The translations under genes and the position numbers were made by a program. Shown here in pieces: positions 36,518 through 50,982 of a stretch of 64,000 bases of DNA. Each line of letters opens with the position of its first letter. Within the stretch, counting starts at the first letter, position 1. The DNA comes from Lysobacter sp. Root76 (GTDB lineage: Bacteria > Pseudomonadota > Gammaproteobacteria > Xanthomonadales > Xanthomonadaceae), in the NCBI RefSeq assembly GCF_001428685.1, contig NZ_LMIK01000008.1:294763-358762 (forward strand), read 5' to 3'. The notes under the pieces are model-generated. The model worked only from the letters and a program-made list of their open reading frames with translations, made no database searches and was not told where the DNA came from.

Positions 36518-36627
36518 GATCCCGTCTCCAGATGCATGCCCGGCCCCATTGCCGAACATACCTCCGGCTTATACGCCCGCCCTCGAAGGCAACCAGTGCC
36601 GCCCGTTGCTTTCCGACGAACGGTCGA

Positions 36628-37692
36628 TCAGGGCCGAACGAACGTTGCGATATCGCCCAGTTCCGCGAGTACGACCGTGGCATAAGCGCCCGCCGGCAGG
36701 ACGAAATCCAGCTCCAGTGCGGCGCCTTCGGCGGCCTCGATCCAGCGCCAGCTCAGCCCCGCCGGACGCAGCCGCAGGGCGCGGCGTTCCTGGTTGAGAC
36801 CGGCCTGTTCCAGGCCCGCGCGCAATGCGGCGGCGTCCTCGCCGTCCAGCGCGGCCTGCTCGATCGCGGCCGCGGCATCGCGGCTGCGCAACTCGCCGCG
36901 GCCCCAGAGCGGGCCGCTGGGGTGGATGTCGAACGCGGCCAGGCGCGCGGCCAGAGTGTCGTCGAACGGCTCCGGACCGAACACGCTGCGGCTGCCGTCG
37001 AGCATCCAGACCTCGCCGTCCAGCGGTCGGTCCCAGCAGTCCGCGTTCACGCGCGCGGCCAGGACCCGGTTGAACAGTTCCGAACGCGCCGCCGACAGCA
37101 ACAGGCTGCGCTGTTCGCGCCGCACCCTGCGCCCGCCGAACATCGCCAGGGCGTTGGCGACGTTGTCGCCGTCGCGGCCGAAGCGTTGTTCGCCGAAATA
37201 ATTGGGCACGCCGCGCGCGGCGAGCGCCTGCAGACGCGCCTCGATCGCCGCGCGATCGCCTTCCAGCTCGCGCAGCGTCAGCACGAAGCGGTTGCCGGCC
37301 AGCGCGCCGCGCGGCAGCTTCTTGGCGTGCCAGGCGCTGTCCAGCACCCGCAGGCCCTCGCCCGATGCGGACGCTTCCTGCAAAGCCGCCAAATCCGGCG
37401 CCACGCGCTTGGGCAGGTGCACGCTGAAACGCTGGCGGGTGAGCGCGTGGCGGTCCTTGAGACCGGCGTAGCCGATCGCCAGCTCGCCGACGCCGGCCCA
37501 AGCGGCGATCCGTTTGGCCGCGAAGGCCGTGTTCATGCCGCGCTTCTCGATCGTCAGCAGCAGATGCTCGCCGCTGCCGCTGGGCTCGAACCCGGGCAGT
37601 TCCTCGACCTGGAAATCCTCGGCCACGCTGCGGATGCGCGCGCGCAGCGCGGGCGCGCCGTGGGCGCGCGCCAGGCCAGGCTCTGCGCTCAT
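36628..37692 (-). CDS. truD: tRNA pseudouridine(13) synthase
   Basis: A 354-residue enzyme converting U13 of tRNA-Glu to pseudouridine. The catalytic Asp lies in [10 protein letters not shown], preceded by [33 protein letters not shown] text at the N-terminus; [15 protein letters not shown] and the inserted TRUD domain ([17 protein letters not shown]) follow. It overlaps the ispF stop by ATGA and ends the pyrG-to-truD run. The combination ispD-ispF-truD-surE is a common gammaproteobacterial order; here an Smr gene and a small lipoprotein gene separate truD from surE. Confidence 0.96.
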   Translation of the reverse strand: MSAEPGLARAHGAPALRARIRSVAEDFQVEELPGFEPSGSGEHLLLTIEKRGMNTAFAAKRIAAWAGVGELAIGYAGLKDRHALTRQRFSVHLPKRVAPDLAALQEASASGEGLRVLDSAWHAKKLPRGALAGNRFVLTLRELEGDRAAIEARLQALAARGVPNYFGEQRFGRDGDNVANALAMFGGRRVRREQRSLLLSAARSELFNRVLAARVNADCWDRPLDGEVWMLDGSRSVFGPEPFDDTLAARLAAFDIHPSGPLWGRGELRSRDAAAAIEQAALDGEDAAALRAGLEQAGLNQERRALRLRPAGLSWRWIEAAEGAALELDFVLPAGAYATVVLAELGDIATFVRP

Positions 37693-38162
37693 GCCGGCAC
37701 CAGCAGGCAGATCGCGGTCGCGGCGATGCCTTCGCCGCGTCCGCTGAAGCCCAGCTTTTCGGTGGTGGTGGCCTTGACGCTGACCGCGTCGACCGCGATA
37801 CCCAGGTCCTCAGCGATGGCCTCGCGCATGGCCTGCGCATGCGGGCCGACCTTGGGCCGTTCGCAGATCACAGTGACGTCGGCGTTGCCGACCCGGTAGC
37901 CGCGCTGCCCGATCAGTTCATTGCAGTGACGCAGGAAGCGGCGGCTGTCGGCGCCGCGCCAACGCTCGTCGCTGGGCGGGAAGTGGCGGCCGATGTCGCC
38001 CAGCGCCAGCGCGCCGAGTATGGCGTCGCACAGTGCATGCAGGACCACGTCGCCGTCGGAGTGGGCGAGCACGCCGCGATCGTGCGGCACGCGCACGCCG
38101 CCGAGCATGATGTGGTCGCCGTCGCCGAATGCGTGGACGTCGTAGCCTTGGCCGATTCTCAT
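37689..38162 (-). CDS. ispF: 2-C-methyl-D-erythritol 2,4-cyclodiphosphate synthase
   Basis: A 157-residue enzyme of the non-mevalonate isoprenoid pathway that cyclises CDP-methylerythritol phosphate. The zinc site is shown by GYDVHAF (Asp and His) and the later His in [41 protein letters not shown] is the family signature at the end. It follows ispD, 100 bases away on the same strand, and overlaps truD by ATGA. It forms a trimer in the cytoplasm. Confidence 0.97.
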   Translation of the reverse strand: MRIGQGYDVHAFGDGDHIMLGGVRVPHDRGVLAHSDGDVVLHALCDAILGALALGDIGRHFPPSDERWRGADSRRFLRHCNELIGQRGYRVGNADVTVICERPKVGPHAQAMREAIAEDLGIAVDAVSVKATTTEKLGFSGRGEGIAATAICLLVPA

Positions 38163-38262
38163 AACTGTTCCTGAATTGAATTCGTTCGCGCGTGCCGTGG
38201 TCGCGCGCGTTTGTACCCGCGCGGCGGGAGCGACCGCCACAGGCCGATGCCCGGCCCTGCTG

Positions 38263-38964
38263 TTAAGCCTTGCCCAGCAAATATTCCGCCAACGCCAGAT
38301 CGGCCGGCGTCGTCACCTTGAGGTTGTCCTCGCGGCCTTCCACCAATCGCGGGTGCCGGCCGGCGTGTTCCATCGCCGCGGCCTCGTCGGTCGCGACCAG
38401 GCCGGCGGCCGCGGCGTCGCGCAGCGCGGCGGTCAGGGCGCCGCGCCGGAACGCCTGCGGGGTGAACGCGCGCCACAGGCCGTCGCGCGGTTCGGTGGCC
38501 AGGATGCGGCGATCGTCGGCGCGTTTGAGGGTGTCGCGCAGCGGCGCGCCGAGGATGGCGCCGTCGGGCTCGGCTTCGGCCGCCGCGATCAGGGCGTCGA
38601 GGTCTTCGCGGCGCAGGTTCGGCCGGGCGGCGTCGTGCACCAGCACCAGGGCCTCGTCGCCGACCGTGTCCGGCAGTGCGCGCAGGGCGGCGAGCACCGA
38701 ATCGGCGCGTTCGCCGCCGCCGACGCAGCGCAGCACCGGCTTGCCCTGGCGTTCGCTCCAGCCCGGCCAGAGCGCATCGTCCGCGGCCAGCGCGACCATC
38801 GCGCCGGCCACGCGCGGATGCGCGAGCAAGGCGTCCAGCGCATGCGCGATCAGCGGCTTGCCGGCCGCGAGCAGGTATTGCTTGGGAGTCCCGCCGCCGA
38901 AACGGGTGCCGCGCCCTGCGGCAGGCATCACCGCCCAGACCGGCGCACTCGTCGGCGCATTCAT
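38263..38964 (-). CDS. ispD: 2-C-methyl-D-erythritol 4-phosphate cytidylyltransferase
   Basis: A 233-residue enzyme that attaches CMP to methylerythritol phosphate, two steps before IspF. The nucleotide-binding loop [20 protein letters not shown], the VHDAARPNL motif and the [15 protein letters not shown] end are clear. The start at 38964 ([17 protein letters not shown]) is chosen over the longer frame to 39009. It lies 55 bases after ftsB, the conserved ftsB-ispD-ispF order. Confidence 0.96.
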   Translation of the reverse strand: MNAPTSAPVWAVMPAAGRGTRFGGGTPKQYLLAAGKPLIAHALDALLAHPRVAGAMVALAADDALWPGWSERQGKPVLRCVGGGERADSVLAALRALPDTVGDEALVLVHDAARPNLRREDLDALIAAAEAEPDGAILGAPLRDTLKRADDRRILATEPRDGLWRAFTPQAFRRGALTAALRDAAAAGLVATDEAAAMEHAGRHPRLVEGREDNLKVTTPADLALAEYLLGKA

Positions 38965-39019
38965 CGGCGCGGCTCCGCGGCCGTACTGCGGCAAGCGGCG
39001 CGTAGGCACGACCCCGCGG

Positions 39020-39355
39020 TCACGGTTTGACGGCGTCCGCGTCGGCCGGTGCGGCCTGGGCGCTGCTCGGGCTTTCGGGTTCGACCACGCGGTAGAAGGT
39101 CTCGCCGGGCTTGATCATGCCCAGCTCGCTGCGTGCGCGTTCCTCGACCGCGGCCTCGCCGGACTTGAGGTCCTCGACTTCGGCCGCGAGCGCGGCGTTG
39201 CGTTGCCGCAGCCCGCCGTTGTCGCGGGTCTGCTGCTGCACCTGCTGTTGCAGCGCGGCCACCGAACGCGTGCCGCCCTGCCCCACCCACAGACGGTACT
39301 GCAGGAAGGCGAGCAGGCCCGCCAGGACCACCACCAGCACTCTCAGCCAGCGCAT
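39020..39355 (-). CDS. ftsB: Cell-division protein FtsB
   Basis: A 111-residue bitopic membrane protein: a short cytoplasmic start MRWLR, one helix (VLVVVLAGLLAFLQYRLWVG) and a periplasmic coiled coil (VAALQQQVQQQTRDNGGLRQRN) ending with LGMIKPGETFYRVV. FtsB forms a complex with FtsL and FtsQ that activates septal wall synthesis. The Ser/Ala/Pro-rich tail is longer than in E. coli. It is downstream of eno by 20 bases and upstream of ispD. Confidence 0.94.
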   Translation of the reverse strand: MRWLRVLVVVLAGLLAFLQYRLWVGQGGTRSVAALQQQVQQQTRDNGGLRQRNAALAAEVEDLKSGEAAVEERARSELGMIKPGETFYRVVEPESPSSAQAAPADADAVKP

Positions 39356-39375
39356 GCCCGCCCTCCCCGGTCCGC

Positions 39376-41286
<1,911 letters not shown>

Positions 41287-41287
<1 letters not shown>

Positions 41288-42120
41288 CAGAACGAACTCT
41301 CGAGGAAACCGTTCTTCTTGGTGATGCGGTCCAGCTCGACCAGCGTCTCCAGCAGCGCGCGCATCTTGGGCAGCGGCACCGCGTTGGGGCCGTCGGACAA
41401 GGCCTCCTCGGGTCGCGGATGGGTCTCCATGAAGATGCCGGAAATACCCACCGCCATCGCCGCGCGCGCCAGCACCGGCACGAACTCGCGCTGTCCGCCG
41501 GACTTGCCGTCCATGCCGCCGGGCAGCTGCACCGAGTGGGTCGCGTCGAACACCACCGGGCAACCGGTGTCGCGCATGACCGACAGCGAGCGCATGTCGC
41601 TGACCAGGTTGTTGTAGCCGAAGCTGGCGCCGCGTTCGCAGGCCATGATCTGCTCGTTGCCGACGGCCTTGGCCTTGGCGGTGACGTGCTTCATCTCCCA
41701 GGGCGAGAGGAACTGGCCCTTCTTGATGTTGACCGGCTTGCCGGCGCGCGCCACGTTCTGGATGAAGTCGGTTTGGCGGCACAGGAAGGCCGGCGTCTGC
41801 AGCACATCGACCACCGAGGCGACCTCGGCCATCGGGGTGTATTCGTGCACGTCGGTCAGCACCGGCACGTTGAGCTGGCGCTTGACCTCGGACAGCACCT
41901 TCAAGCCCTCTTCCATGCCCGGGCCGCGGAAGCTCGTCGCCGAGGTGCGGTTGGCCTTGTCGAAGCTGGACTTGAAGATGAAGGGGATGCCGAGTTCGCC
42001 GGTGATCTCCTTGAGCTGGCCGGCGACGTCGAGCTGCAACTGCATCGATTCGATCACGCAGGGGCCGGCGATCAGGAAGAACGGCCGGTCCAGGCCGACT
42101 TCGAATCCGCACAAATTCAT
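41287..42120 (-). CDS. kdsA: 3-deoxy-8-phosphooctulonate synthase (KDO-8-P synthase)
   Basis: A 277-residue TIM-barrel enzyme joining arabinose 5-phosphate and phosphoenolpyruvate to make KDO-8-P for lipopolysaccharide. Motifs: [68 protein letters not shown] and [17 protein letters not shown]. It lies 41 bases after pyrG in the conserved pyrG-kdsA-eno order and overlaps the next gene by three bases of its stop. Confidence 0.98.
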
Positions 42121-42160
42121 CGGGCTGCTCCGTTGAGGGTCGTGCCTACGAACGTCAGAG

Positions 42161-45194
<3,034 letters not shown>

Positions 45195-45266
45195 GCCGTC
45201 CAATCCTAGCGCGGCGCTGCCGCGCGTCGACGCCAGCGCGAGCGAAGCGACCGGCTTATCGCCTCG

Positions 45267-45476
45267 TTAAAGGCTGTCGGCGCGAATCTGCCAGCGAAAG
45301 CTGAGGAAGATGCCGATCAGGCCGGGCGGGACGCAGATCACCCATTGCGCCGTCTCATTGGGCACGAGCGATATGAGCAGCCAGCACAAGCCCGCGGTGA
45401 CGGCAAAGCCTACGTACAACCGCCAGGACAGAAAAAGTTCGGCGATATCGGAAACGACCTCCAGCAGACTCAACAT
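45267..45476 (-). CDS. Small membrane protein, unknown function
   Basis: A 69-residue protein with two hydrophobic segments (LYVGFAVTAGLCWLLISLV and WVICVPPGLIGIFLSF) and a short charged end. GGAG before the ATG at 45476 supports translation. It stands alone between the glycosidase and a SnoaL-like gene. Composition is less GC-extreme than its neighbours. No family recognised. Confidence 0.7.
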   Translation of the reverse strand: MLSLLEVVSDIAELFLSWRLYVGFAVTAGLCWLLISLVPNETAQWVICVPPGLIGIFLSFRWQIRADSL

Positions 45477-45516
45477 TCCCCGACTCCTTTCGATGACTCA
45501 ATAAGATACGGCCATA

Positions 45517-45954
45517 TCAGCCGCCATCGCGCTGCAGTACGGCCTTGGTCGTCGCATGATCGATCGGCGCCGAGGTGTGCTCGTGGAAGATCTTCCACGC
45601 TCCCTCGGTCCGGCGCATCGCCACGGTGATGCGGTTGTCGAGCGAGCGCAGCCGCTGGCCCTGGGCGGAGTAACCGGTGTAGCGCAGGAAGGCGTGGCCG
45701 ACGGCCAGGTCGCCGGCCACGGTGGCCTCGACCTCGTCGGCCTCGACCACTACGTATTCGTCGCCCAGCGACGCGAACCACTCCGTCGCCATCGAGCGCC
45801 AGGTCTCGATGCCGCGCAGGGACCAGGCGCCCCACATGTCGAACACCTGCACGTCGTCGGCGTAGATCGCCAGGAAGGCCTCGACGTCCTTGGCGCGCAC
45901 CGCCGACCGGTAAGCACTCAGCACTTGCTGGAACGGGGCGGACTCCGGGCTCAT
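45517..45954 (-). CDS. SnoaL/NTF2-like domain protein
   Basis: A 145-residue protein of the NTF2-like cone fold: SAYRSAVRAKDVEAFLAIYADDVQVFDMWGAW, then YVVVEADEVEATVAGDLAVGHAFLRY and RITVAMRRTEGAWKIFHEHTS. This is the SnoaL-like (DUF4440-type) branch; members are small enzymes or ligand-binding proteins with uncertain roles. The ATG at 45954 is preceded by AGGATG. The longer frame to 46041 is not supported. The terminal part after HTSAPID seems variable. Confidence 0.87.
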   Translation of the reverse strand: MSPESAPFQQVLSAYRSAVRAKDVEAFLAIYADDVQVFDMWGAWSLRGIETWRSMATEWFASLGDEYVVVEADEVEATVAGDLAVGHAFLRYTGYSAQGQRLRSLDNRITVAMRRTEGAWKIFHEHTSAPIDHATTKAVLQRDGG

Positions 45955-46080
45955 TAGGCATCCTGGCGATGGCGCTGCGGCGTCGGACGAAAGGCGCCGG
46001 ACAAAAGGCGCCGGATGAAATCGGACCCGCCGCGTCGGCAAAACGGGCGCGCCCTCGCGGACGCGCCCGATCGGTGGAAC

Positions 46081-46326
46081 TCAGCGCTTGCCGTCCTCTT
46101 CCTCGGGCTCAACGGTCGGGTCGGCGGCCTTGTCCTTCTTCTTGTCTTTCTTCTTGTCCTTGGCGGCCTGATCGGCCTTGGCCTTCTCGGCCTCTTCGGC
46201 CTTCTTCTGGGCCTGGGCGGCGGCTTGCTCGGCGGTCGGGTTCTGGGCGGCGTCCTGCGCCATCGCCAGCGGCGCGACCAGCGCGGCGGCGATCAGGCTG
46301 GGAATCCAATACTTGCGGGTGGTCAT
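46081..46326 (-). CDS. Small exported Lys/Ala-rich protein
   Basis: An 81-residue protein with a Sec signal (MTTRKYWIPSLIAAALVAPLAMAQ, cleavage after AMA) and a mature part rich in Ala, Gln, Lys, Glu and Asp with the repeat KKDKKKDK and an acidic end EPEEEDGK. It is probably a disordered periplasmic protein. GGAGG lies before the ATG. Similar short Lys-rich proteins are common and uncharacterised. No partner gene is apparent. Confidence 0.7.
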   Translation of the reverse strand: MTTRKYWIPSLIAAALVAPLAMAQDAAQNPTAEQAAAQAQKKAEEAEKAKADQAAKDKKKDKKKDKAADPTVEPEEEDGKR

Positions 46327-46499
46327 GGTGCGGTCCTCCGGTGTCGTGGGGCCAACAGGGAAAGGCGGGACGCCTCAGCCGCTCCCCTCAGCGACGGCGC
46401 GACCGTAGCGGTTGCTTCCCTGCCAGCGACTGAACGGGTGAATGTTAACGCCCGTGGCTGACGCTGGCCCGCCGGGGCACGGTCACGACCACGGAATAT

Positions 46500-46718
46500 G
46501 TGTTCCGGGGCCGCACCGCGAACGGCAAAGCCTTCGCCGACCCGCCCGGTGATGGCAAGATGCGTGGCCGGCTGGACCGGAGCGAGTTCGGCTTCCGCTG
46601 GCCCCTGGGCAGCCTGCCGCCGCGGCGGGACCCCGCCAACGGCGAGGCATTCCCCGGCGACTACCGCTACACCCCCTACACCGGCGCGGCCTCGCAGCTC
46701 GCCGACCCGGGGCGTTAA
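46500..46718 (+). CDS. Possible short ORF upstream of parE
   Basis: A plus-strand frame open from 46449 to 46718 reads a protein-like text (VFRGRTANGKAFADPPGDGK, RSEFGFRWPLGSLPPRRDP, GDYRYTPYTGAA). A GTG at 46500 could start it, but no ribosome site is clear. It ends 25 bases before parE. The alternative is chance in GC-rich DNA. Together with 46327-46499, in which nothing else is seen, this fills the gap before parE. Confidence 0.3.
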   Translation: MFRGRTANGKAFADPPGDGKMRGRLDRSEFGFRWPLGSLPPRRDPANGEAFPGDYRYTPYTGAASQLADPGR

Positions 46719-46743
46719 CCGTCTCACTACCCATGCAGGTTTC

Positions 46744-48633
46744 ATGAGCAGTCGCTACAACGCCGCAGACATCGAAGTCCTTTCCGGCCTGGACCCGGTC
46801 AAACGCCGTCCGGGCATGTATACCGACACCACCCGGCCGAACCATCTGGCGCAGGAGGTGATCGACAACGCGGTCGACGAAGCCCTGGCCGGGCACGCAC
46901 GCAGCATCGAGGTGACCCTGCACGCCGATGGCAGTTGCGAGGTCTCCGACGACGGCCGCGGCATGCCGGTGGACATCCACCCCGAGGAGAAGATCCCCGG
47001 CGTCGAGCTGATCCTGACCCGGCTGCACGCAGGCGGTAAATTCAGCAATAAGAACTACACCTTCTCCGGCGGCCTGCACGGCGTCGGCGTCAGCGTGGTC
47101 AACGCGCTGTCGACCCTGGTCGAAGTGCACATCAAGCGCGACGCCAACGAGTACCGCATGACCTTCAAGGACGGCGATCGCGCCACGCCGCTGGAAGTCG
47201 TCGGCACGGTCGGCAAGAAGAACACCGGCACCCGGGTGCGTTTCTGGCCCGACCCCAAGTACTTCGACACGCCCAAGTTCAACCTGCGCTCGCTCAAGCA
47301 CCTGCTGCGCGCCAAGGCCGTGCTCTGCCCCGGGCTGACGGTGAAGCTGCTCGATGTCGCCAGCGGCGAAACCGCGCAGTGGTACTACGAGGACGGCCTG
47401 CGCGACTACCTGCGCGGCGAACTCGAAGGCCGCGAGCTGCTGCCGCCGGAGCTGTTCGTCGGCCAGCTCAAGAAGGACACCGAAGTCGCCGACTGGGCGG
47501 TGGCCTGGGTGCCGGACGGCGAACTGGTGCAGGAAAGCTACGTCAACCTGATCCCGACCGCGCAGCACGGCACCCACGTCAACGGCCTGCGCACCGGTTT
47601 CACCGACGCGCTGCGCGAGTTCTGCGACTTCCGCAACCTGCTGCCGCGCGGCGTCAAGCTGGCGCCGGAAGACGTCTGGGACCGGGTCGCGTTCGTGCTC
47701 AGCGTCAAGATGACCGACCCGCAGTTCAGCGGCCAGACCAAGGAGCGGCTGTCGTCGCGCCAGGCCGCCGGCTTCGTCGAAGGCGCCGCGCACGACGCGT
47801 TCTCGCTGTGGCTCAACCAGCACACCGAACTGGGCGAGAAAATCGCGCAACTCGCGATCGAGCGCGCCGCGGCGCGCCTGAAAACCGAAAAGCAGATCGT
47901 CCGCAAGAAGATCACCCAGGGCCCGGCCCTGCCCGGCAAGCTCGCCGACTGCACCTCGCAGGACCTGTCGCGCACCGAGCTGTTCCTGGTCGAAGGCGAT
48001 TCGGCCGGCGGCAGCGCGCGCCAGGCGCGCGACAAGGATTTCCAGGCGATCCTGCCGCTGCGCGGCAAGATCCTCAACACCTGGGAAGTCGCGTCCGGCA
48101 GCGTGCTGGGCTCGCAGGAAGTGCACGATCTGGCGGTGGCGATCGGTTGCGATCCGGGCAAGGACGACATCAGCGGACTGCGTTACGGCAAGGTCATCAT
48201 CCTCGCCGACGCCGACTCCGACGGCCTGCATATCGCGACCCTGCTCAGCGCGCTGTTCTTGCGCCACTTCCCGGCCCTGGTCGCGTCCGGCCATATCTTC
48301 GTGGCGATGCCGCCGCTGTTCCGCGTCGACGTGGGCAAGCAGGTGTTCTATGCCCTGGACGAGGAAGAGAAGCGCATCCTGCTGGAGAAGATCGAACGCG
48401 AGAAGATCCGCGGCGCGATCAACGTCACCCGCTTCAAGGGCCTGGGCGAGATGAATGCTTCGCAGTTGCGCGAGTCGACCATCCACCCCGACACCCGCCG
48501 CCTGGTCCAGCTGACCGTCGACGACGGCACGGAAACCCATTCGCTGATGGACATGCTGCTGGCCAAGAAGCGCGCGGGCGACCGCAAGCAGTGGCTGGAA
48601 ACCAAGGGCGACCTGGCGACGCTGGAAGTCTGA
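46744..48633 (+). CDS. parE: DNA topoisomerase IV subunit B
   Basis: A 629-residue subunit of the decatenating type II topoisomerase. The GHKL ATPase starts with DIEVLSGLDPVKRRPGMYTDTTRPNHLA-type text, EVIDNAVDEALAG, the ATP lid GGLHGVGVSVVNAL; the transducer has KLKADCTS-like LADCTSQDLSRTELFLVEGDSAGGSA, and the TOPRIM metal site DADSDGLHIATLL follows. The C-terminal RFKGLGEMN and HPDTRRL are standard. TDTTRPNH distinguishes ParE from GyrB. ParC is not in the window. Confidence 0.97.
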   Translation: MSSRYNAADIEVLSGLDPVKRRPGMYTDTTRPNHLAQEVIDNAVDEALAGHARSIEVTLHADGSCEVSDDGRGMPVDIHPEEKIPGVELILTRLHAGGKFSNKNYTFSGGLHGVGVSVVNALSTLVEVHIKRDANEYRMTFKDGDRATPLEVVGTVGKKNTGTRVRFWPDPKYFDTPKFNLRSLKHLLRAKAVLCPGLTVKLLDVASGETAQWYYEDGLRDYLRGELEGRELLPPELFVGQLKKDTEVADWAVAWVPDGELVQESYVNLIPTAQHGTHVNGLRTGFTDALREFCDFRNLLPRGVKLAPEDVWDRVAFVLSVKMTDPQFSGQTKERLSSRQAAGFVEGAAHDAFSLWLNQHTELGEKIAQLAIERAAARLKTEKQIVRKKITQGPALPGKLADCTSQDLSRTELFLVEGDSAGGSARQARDKDFQAILPLRGKILNTWEVASGSVLGSQEVHDLAVAIGCDPGKDDISGLRYGKVIILADADSDGLHIATLLSALFLRHFPALVASGHIFVAMPPLFRVDVGKQVFYALDEEEKRILLEKIEREKIRGAINVTRFKGLGEMNASQLRESTIHPDTRRLVQLTVDDGTETHSLMDMLLAKKRAGDRKQWLETKGDLATLEV

Positions 48634-48796
48634 TCGATCTTGCGGCGTCGCGTGTCGTGCCCGAACCGGGCCCGGCCGCGACGCTCCGATCGCATGGATC
48701 GGGACGCCGTCGTCCGACGCCGCTACCTATTGCCGCATCGGCGGCTTGCCTGTAGCCTGCCCCGCACCGTACGCATACGGCTGTCTTGGGGAAGAC

Positions 48797-49876
48797 ATGA
48801 AGTCGATCTGGGTGAAGTCGATCTGCACTAAGTCGATCTGGCTGGGGGCCTTGTTGGCCGCCTCGTTGCTGCCTGCCGTCGCGCAGGATCGTTATGTGCC
48901 GCACACCGCACGTGGACAAGCCGCCAGCGCCATCGTGCGGCAGTGGTCGGGCCATGTGCACAAGGTCTACGGCGTCGCGCCGATGCAGTGGGCGCGGGCG
49001 ATGCGCGAGAGCTTCGCCCAGGCCGACCTGGCCAATCTGAAGAAAGCGGCCGGCATGCGCACCTATGAGGGCATGATGGGCACGCTGCTGGGGCAGCGTA
49101 CGTCCGATGCGCTGGCCATCGACGGCCTGGCCCGCTCCCAGGGCACGCGCGCCGAAGTGATGGCGGTGGGCAACCCGGCACGCGATCTGGTCTACACCAT
49201 GGTGACGCCGTGCCGGATCGTCGACACCCGCAATGCCGGCGGCCGCATGGGCGCGGGCGAAACCCGATCCTTCAGTTCGTCCGGCGCGAGCTTCGTAGCG
49301 CAAGGCGGCGCGGATTCTGATTGCGCAATGCCGGCCGACGCTTCGGCGGTGGTGTTGAACGCCGTTGCCGTGACGCCCGATACCGACGGCTACATGACCG
49401 TGTACCCGTACGGCTTCAACCGTCCGAACGCCGCCAGCCTCAACTACCACGCCGGGCGCGTCGCGGCCAACGAGATCATCGCCGGGCAGAGCCTGGGCCA
49501 GCCGCAGGACTTCTCGGTCTACACCTACGCCGCCGCGGACCTGGTGATCGACGTGGTCGGCTACTTCATGGCGCCGCGCACGACCGCGCTGGATTGCGTA
49601 CAGGTGCGCTCGGATCCTGTCTCGATTCCCCGCAACATCGTGCCCTATATCGAATTCTCGACGCCGAATTGCCCGGTCGGCTACAGCCTGACCGGCGGCG
49701 GTTGCCGCGCCGTGGATCCGCAGGCGGCGCGCGGCCTGTACTTCCTCAGCTTCGGCAAGTCGCCGGCCTCGTTCACCGACAGCTACCAGTGCCATGCGCA
49801 GCACGTGAACGATACCGGCACCGAGCCCTCGCAGGCGGTTGCCGAAGGCATCTGCTGCCGCGTTCCGGGCCGCTGA
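48797..49876 (+). CDS. Secreted VDTR-type repeat-domain protein, paralog 1
   Basis: A 359-residue exported protein. The N-terminus carries a 15-base tandem repeat (KSIWV, KSICT, KSIWL) that runs into a signal helix (LGALLAASLLPAVAQ). The central domain (about residues 125-270: CRIVDTRNAGGRMGAGETR, then ADASAVVLNAVAV, DGYMTVYPYG, ASLNYHAG, DLVIDVVGYF) matches a widespread extracellular unit found in one or many copies in bacterial surface proteins. The C-terminal part is Cys-rich (CPVGYSLTGGGCRAVD) and ends CCRVPGR. GGGGAAG precedes the ATG. The function is unknown; adhesion or cell-surface binding is a guess. A paralog follows directly. Confidence 0.82.
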   Translation: MKSIWVKSICTKSIWLGALLAASLLPAVAQDRYVPHTARGQAASAIVRQWSGHVHKVYGVAPMQWARAMRESFAQADLANLKKAAGMRTYEGMMGTLLGQRTSDALAIDGLARSQGTRAEVMAVGNPARDLVYTMVTPCRIVDTRNAGGRMGAGETRSFSSSGASFVAQGGADSDCAMPADASAVVLNAVAVTPDTDGYMTVYPYGFNRPNAASLNYHAGRVAANEIIAGQSLGQPQDFSVYTYAAADLVIDVVGYFMAPRTTALDCVQVRSDPVSIPRNIVPYIEFSTPNCPVGYSLTGGGCRAVDPQAARGLYFLSFGKSPASFTDSYQCHAQHVNDTGTEPSQAVAEGICCRVPGR

Positions 49877-49896
49877 GCGGCGCGCTGGAGATCACG

Positions 49897-50823
49897 ATGC
49901 GACGCATCCATCTGGCCCTGATCGTCGGCGTCGCCCTGGCTGCGCCAGCGGCGCTGTTGTTGCGCACCGCGATTAAAGCGGAAACGCAGATGGGCGCGCA
50001 GCGCGCGCCGGCATCCGCGCGCGCGCCGATGGCGACGACGACGCTTCCCGCTTCGATCGCATCCTCACAGGTTGCGCTGCCGACTGCCGCGCCTCTGGAC
50101 GCCGCGCAACTCGCGCAGGCCGCGCTCAGCCTGAGCACGCCCGACAGCGATCTGGTCTACAACCGCGGGGCGCCTTGCCGGATCGTCGATACGCGCCTGG
50201 CCGGCGGTCGCCTGCAGGCCGGCGAAACGCGAAACTACAACGCCGCGGCGGCCAGCTTCGTCGACCAGGGCGGCATCGACGGCAACTGCGGCGTACTCGC
50301 CGACGCGCCGGCGGTGGTGCTCAACATCGTGGCGGTGCAGGCCGACGGGCCCGGCTATCTGACCGCCCACGCCTACGGTACGCCGCGGCCTTATGTCTCC
50401 AGCCTCAATTACGGAGCCGGCGAGGTCATCGCCAATGAGGTGGTGGTCAGGACCACGGCCGCCGCGGAGTACGACTTCTCGGTGTATTCCCTGCATGGCG
50501 TGCATCTGGTGATCGACATCGCCGGTTACTTCGCGCCGCCGGTCGCAACCAAGCCGCAGTGCGTCACCACCTACGGCGACTGGGTCAGCGTCCCGGCCGG
50601 CACGCAGGCATCGGCGACGGCCGCCTGCCCCGCGACCGGCGATTACGCCATGGTCAGCGGCGGCTGCAACTGGGACTTCGTCGACCTGCAGTTGATCCAG
50701 TACGGCCAAATCGTCGGCCACAACAACGACCAGGGCGGTTACGGCTGCGATGCCGACAACCCCACGCAATCGGGACTGCAGTTCCGCGCCAAGACCTTGT
50801 GCTGCCGAGTGCCGGGGCGCTAA
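49897..50823 (+). CDS. Secreted VDTR-type repeat-domain protein, paralog 2
   Basis: A 308-residue paralog of the preceding protein, 20 bases downstream with GGAG before the ATG. It has a signal or anchor helix (LALIVGVALAAPAALLL), a Thr/Ser/Ala linker, then the same domain (CRIVDTRLAGGRLQAGETR, APAVVLNIVAV, GYLTAHAYG, SSLNYGAG, HLVIDIAGYF) and a Cys-rich end with YAMVSGGCNWD that also closes CCRVPGR. The shared terminal motif with two adjacent Cys suggests a common disulfide arrangement. The two are probably co-transcribed. Confidence 0.82.
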   Translation: MRRIHLALIVGVALAAPAALLLRTAIKAETQMGAQRAPASARAPMATTTLPASIASSQVALPTAAPLDAAQLAQAALSLSTPDSDLVYNRGAPCRIVDTRLAGGRLQAGETRNYNAAAASFVDQGGIDGNCGVLADAPAVVLNIVAVQADGPGYLTAHAYGTPRPYVSSLNYGAGEVIANEVVVRTTAAAEYDFSVYSLHGVHLVIDIAGYFAPPVATKPQCVTTYGDWVSVPAGTQASATAACPATGDYAMVSGGCNWDFVDLQLIQYGQIVGHNNDQGGYGCDADNPTQSGLQFRAKTLCCRVPGR

Positions 50824-50837
50824 GCAGCCCTCGCTCC

Positions 50838-50966
50838 GGGGTAGGAGCGGCGTAAGCCGCGACCGGGCCAAGGCAAGTAACGGCGCAACGCGGCTCGCTG
50901 GATCGAAACACTCCTAGAATCCCGCGCCGCATGCGTCGTGACGCGGTCGCGGCTTGCGCCGCTCCC
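50838..50966. repeat. Widely spaced REP pair
   Basis: A REP arm GGGGTAGGAGCGGCGTAAGC at 50838-50863 and a degenerate inverse arm (TCGCGGCTTGCGCCGCTCCC) at 50947-50966 lie between the VDTR genes and ycaQ. The arms are about 80 bases apart, further than in the other pairs. Confidence 0.7.
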
Positions 50967-50982
50967 GCCTCAAACCCTCAGA

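Noticed and set aside
46483..48540. A 685-codon frame opposite parE
   Set aside because: Antisense to parE with no recognisable domain.
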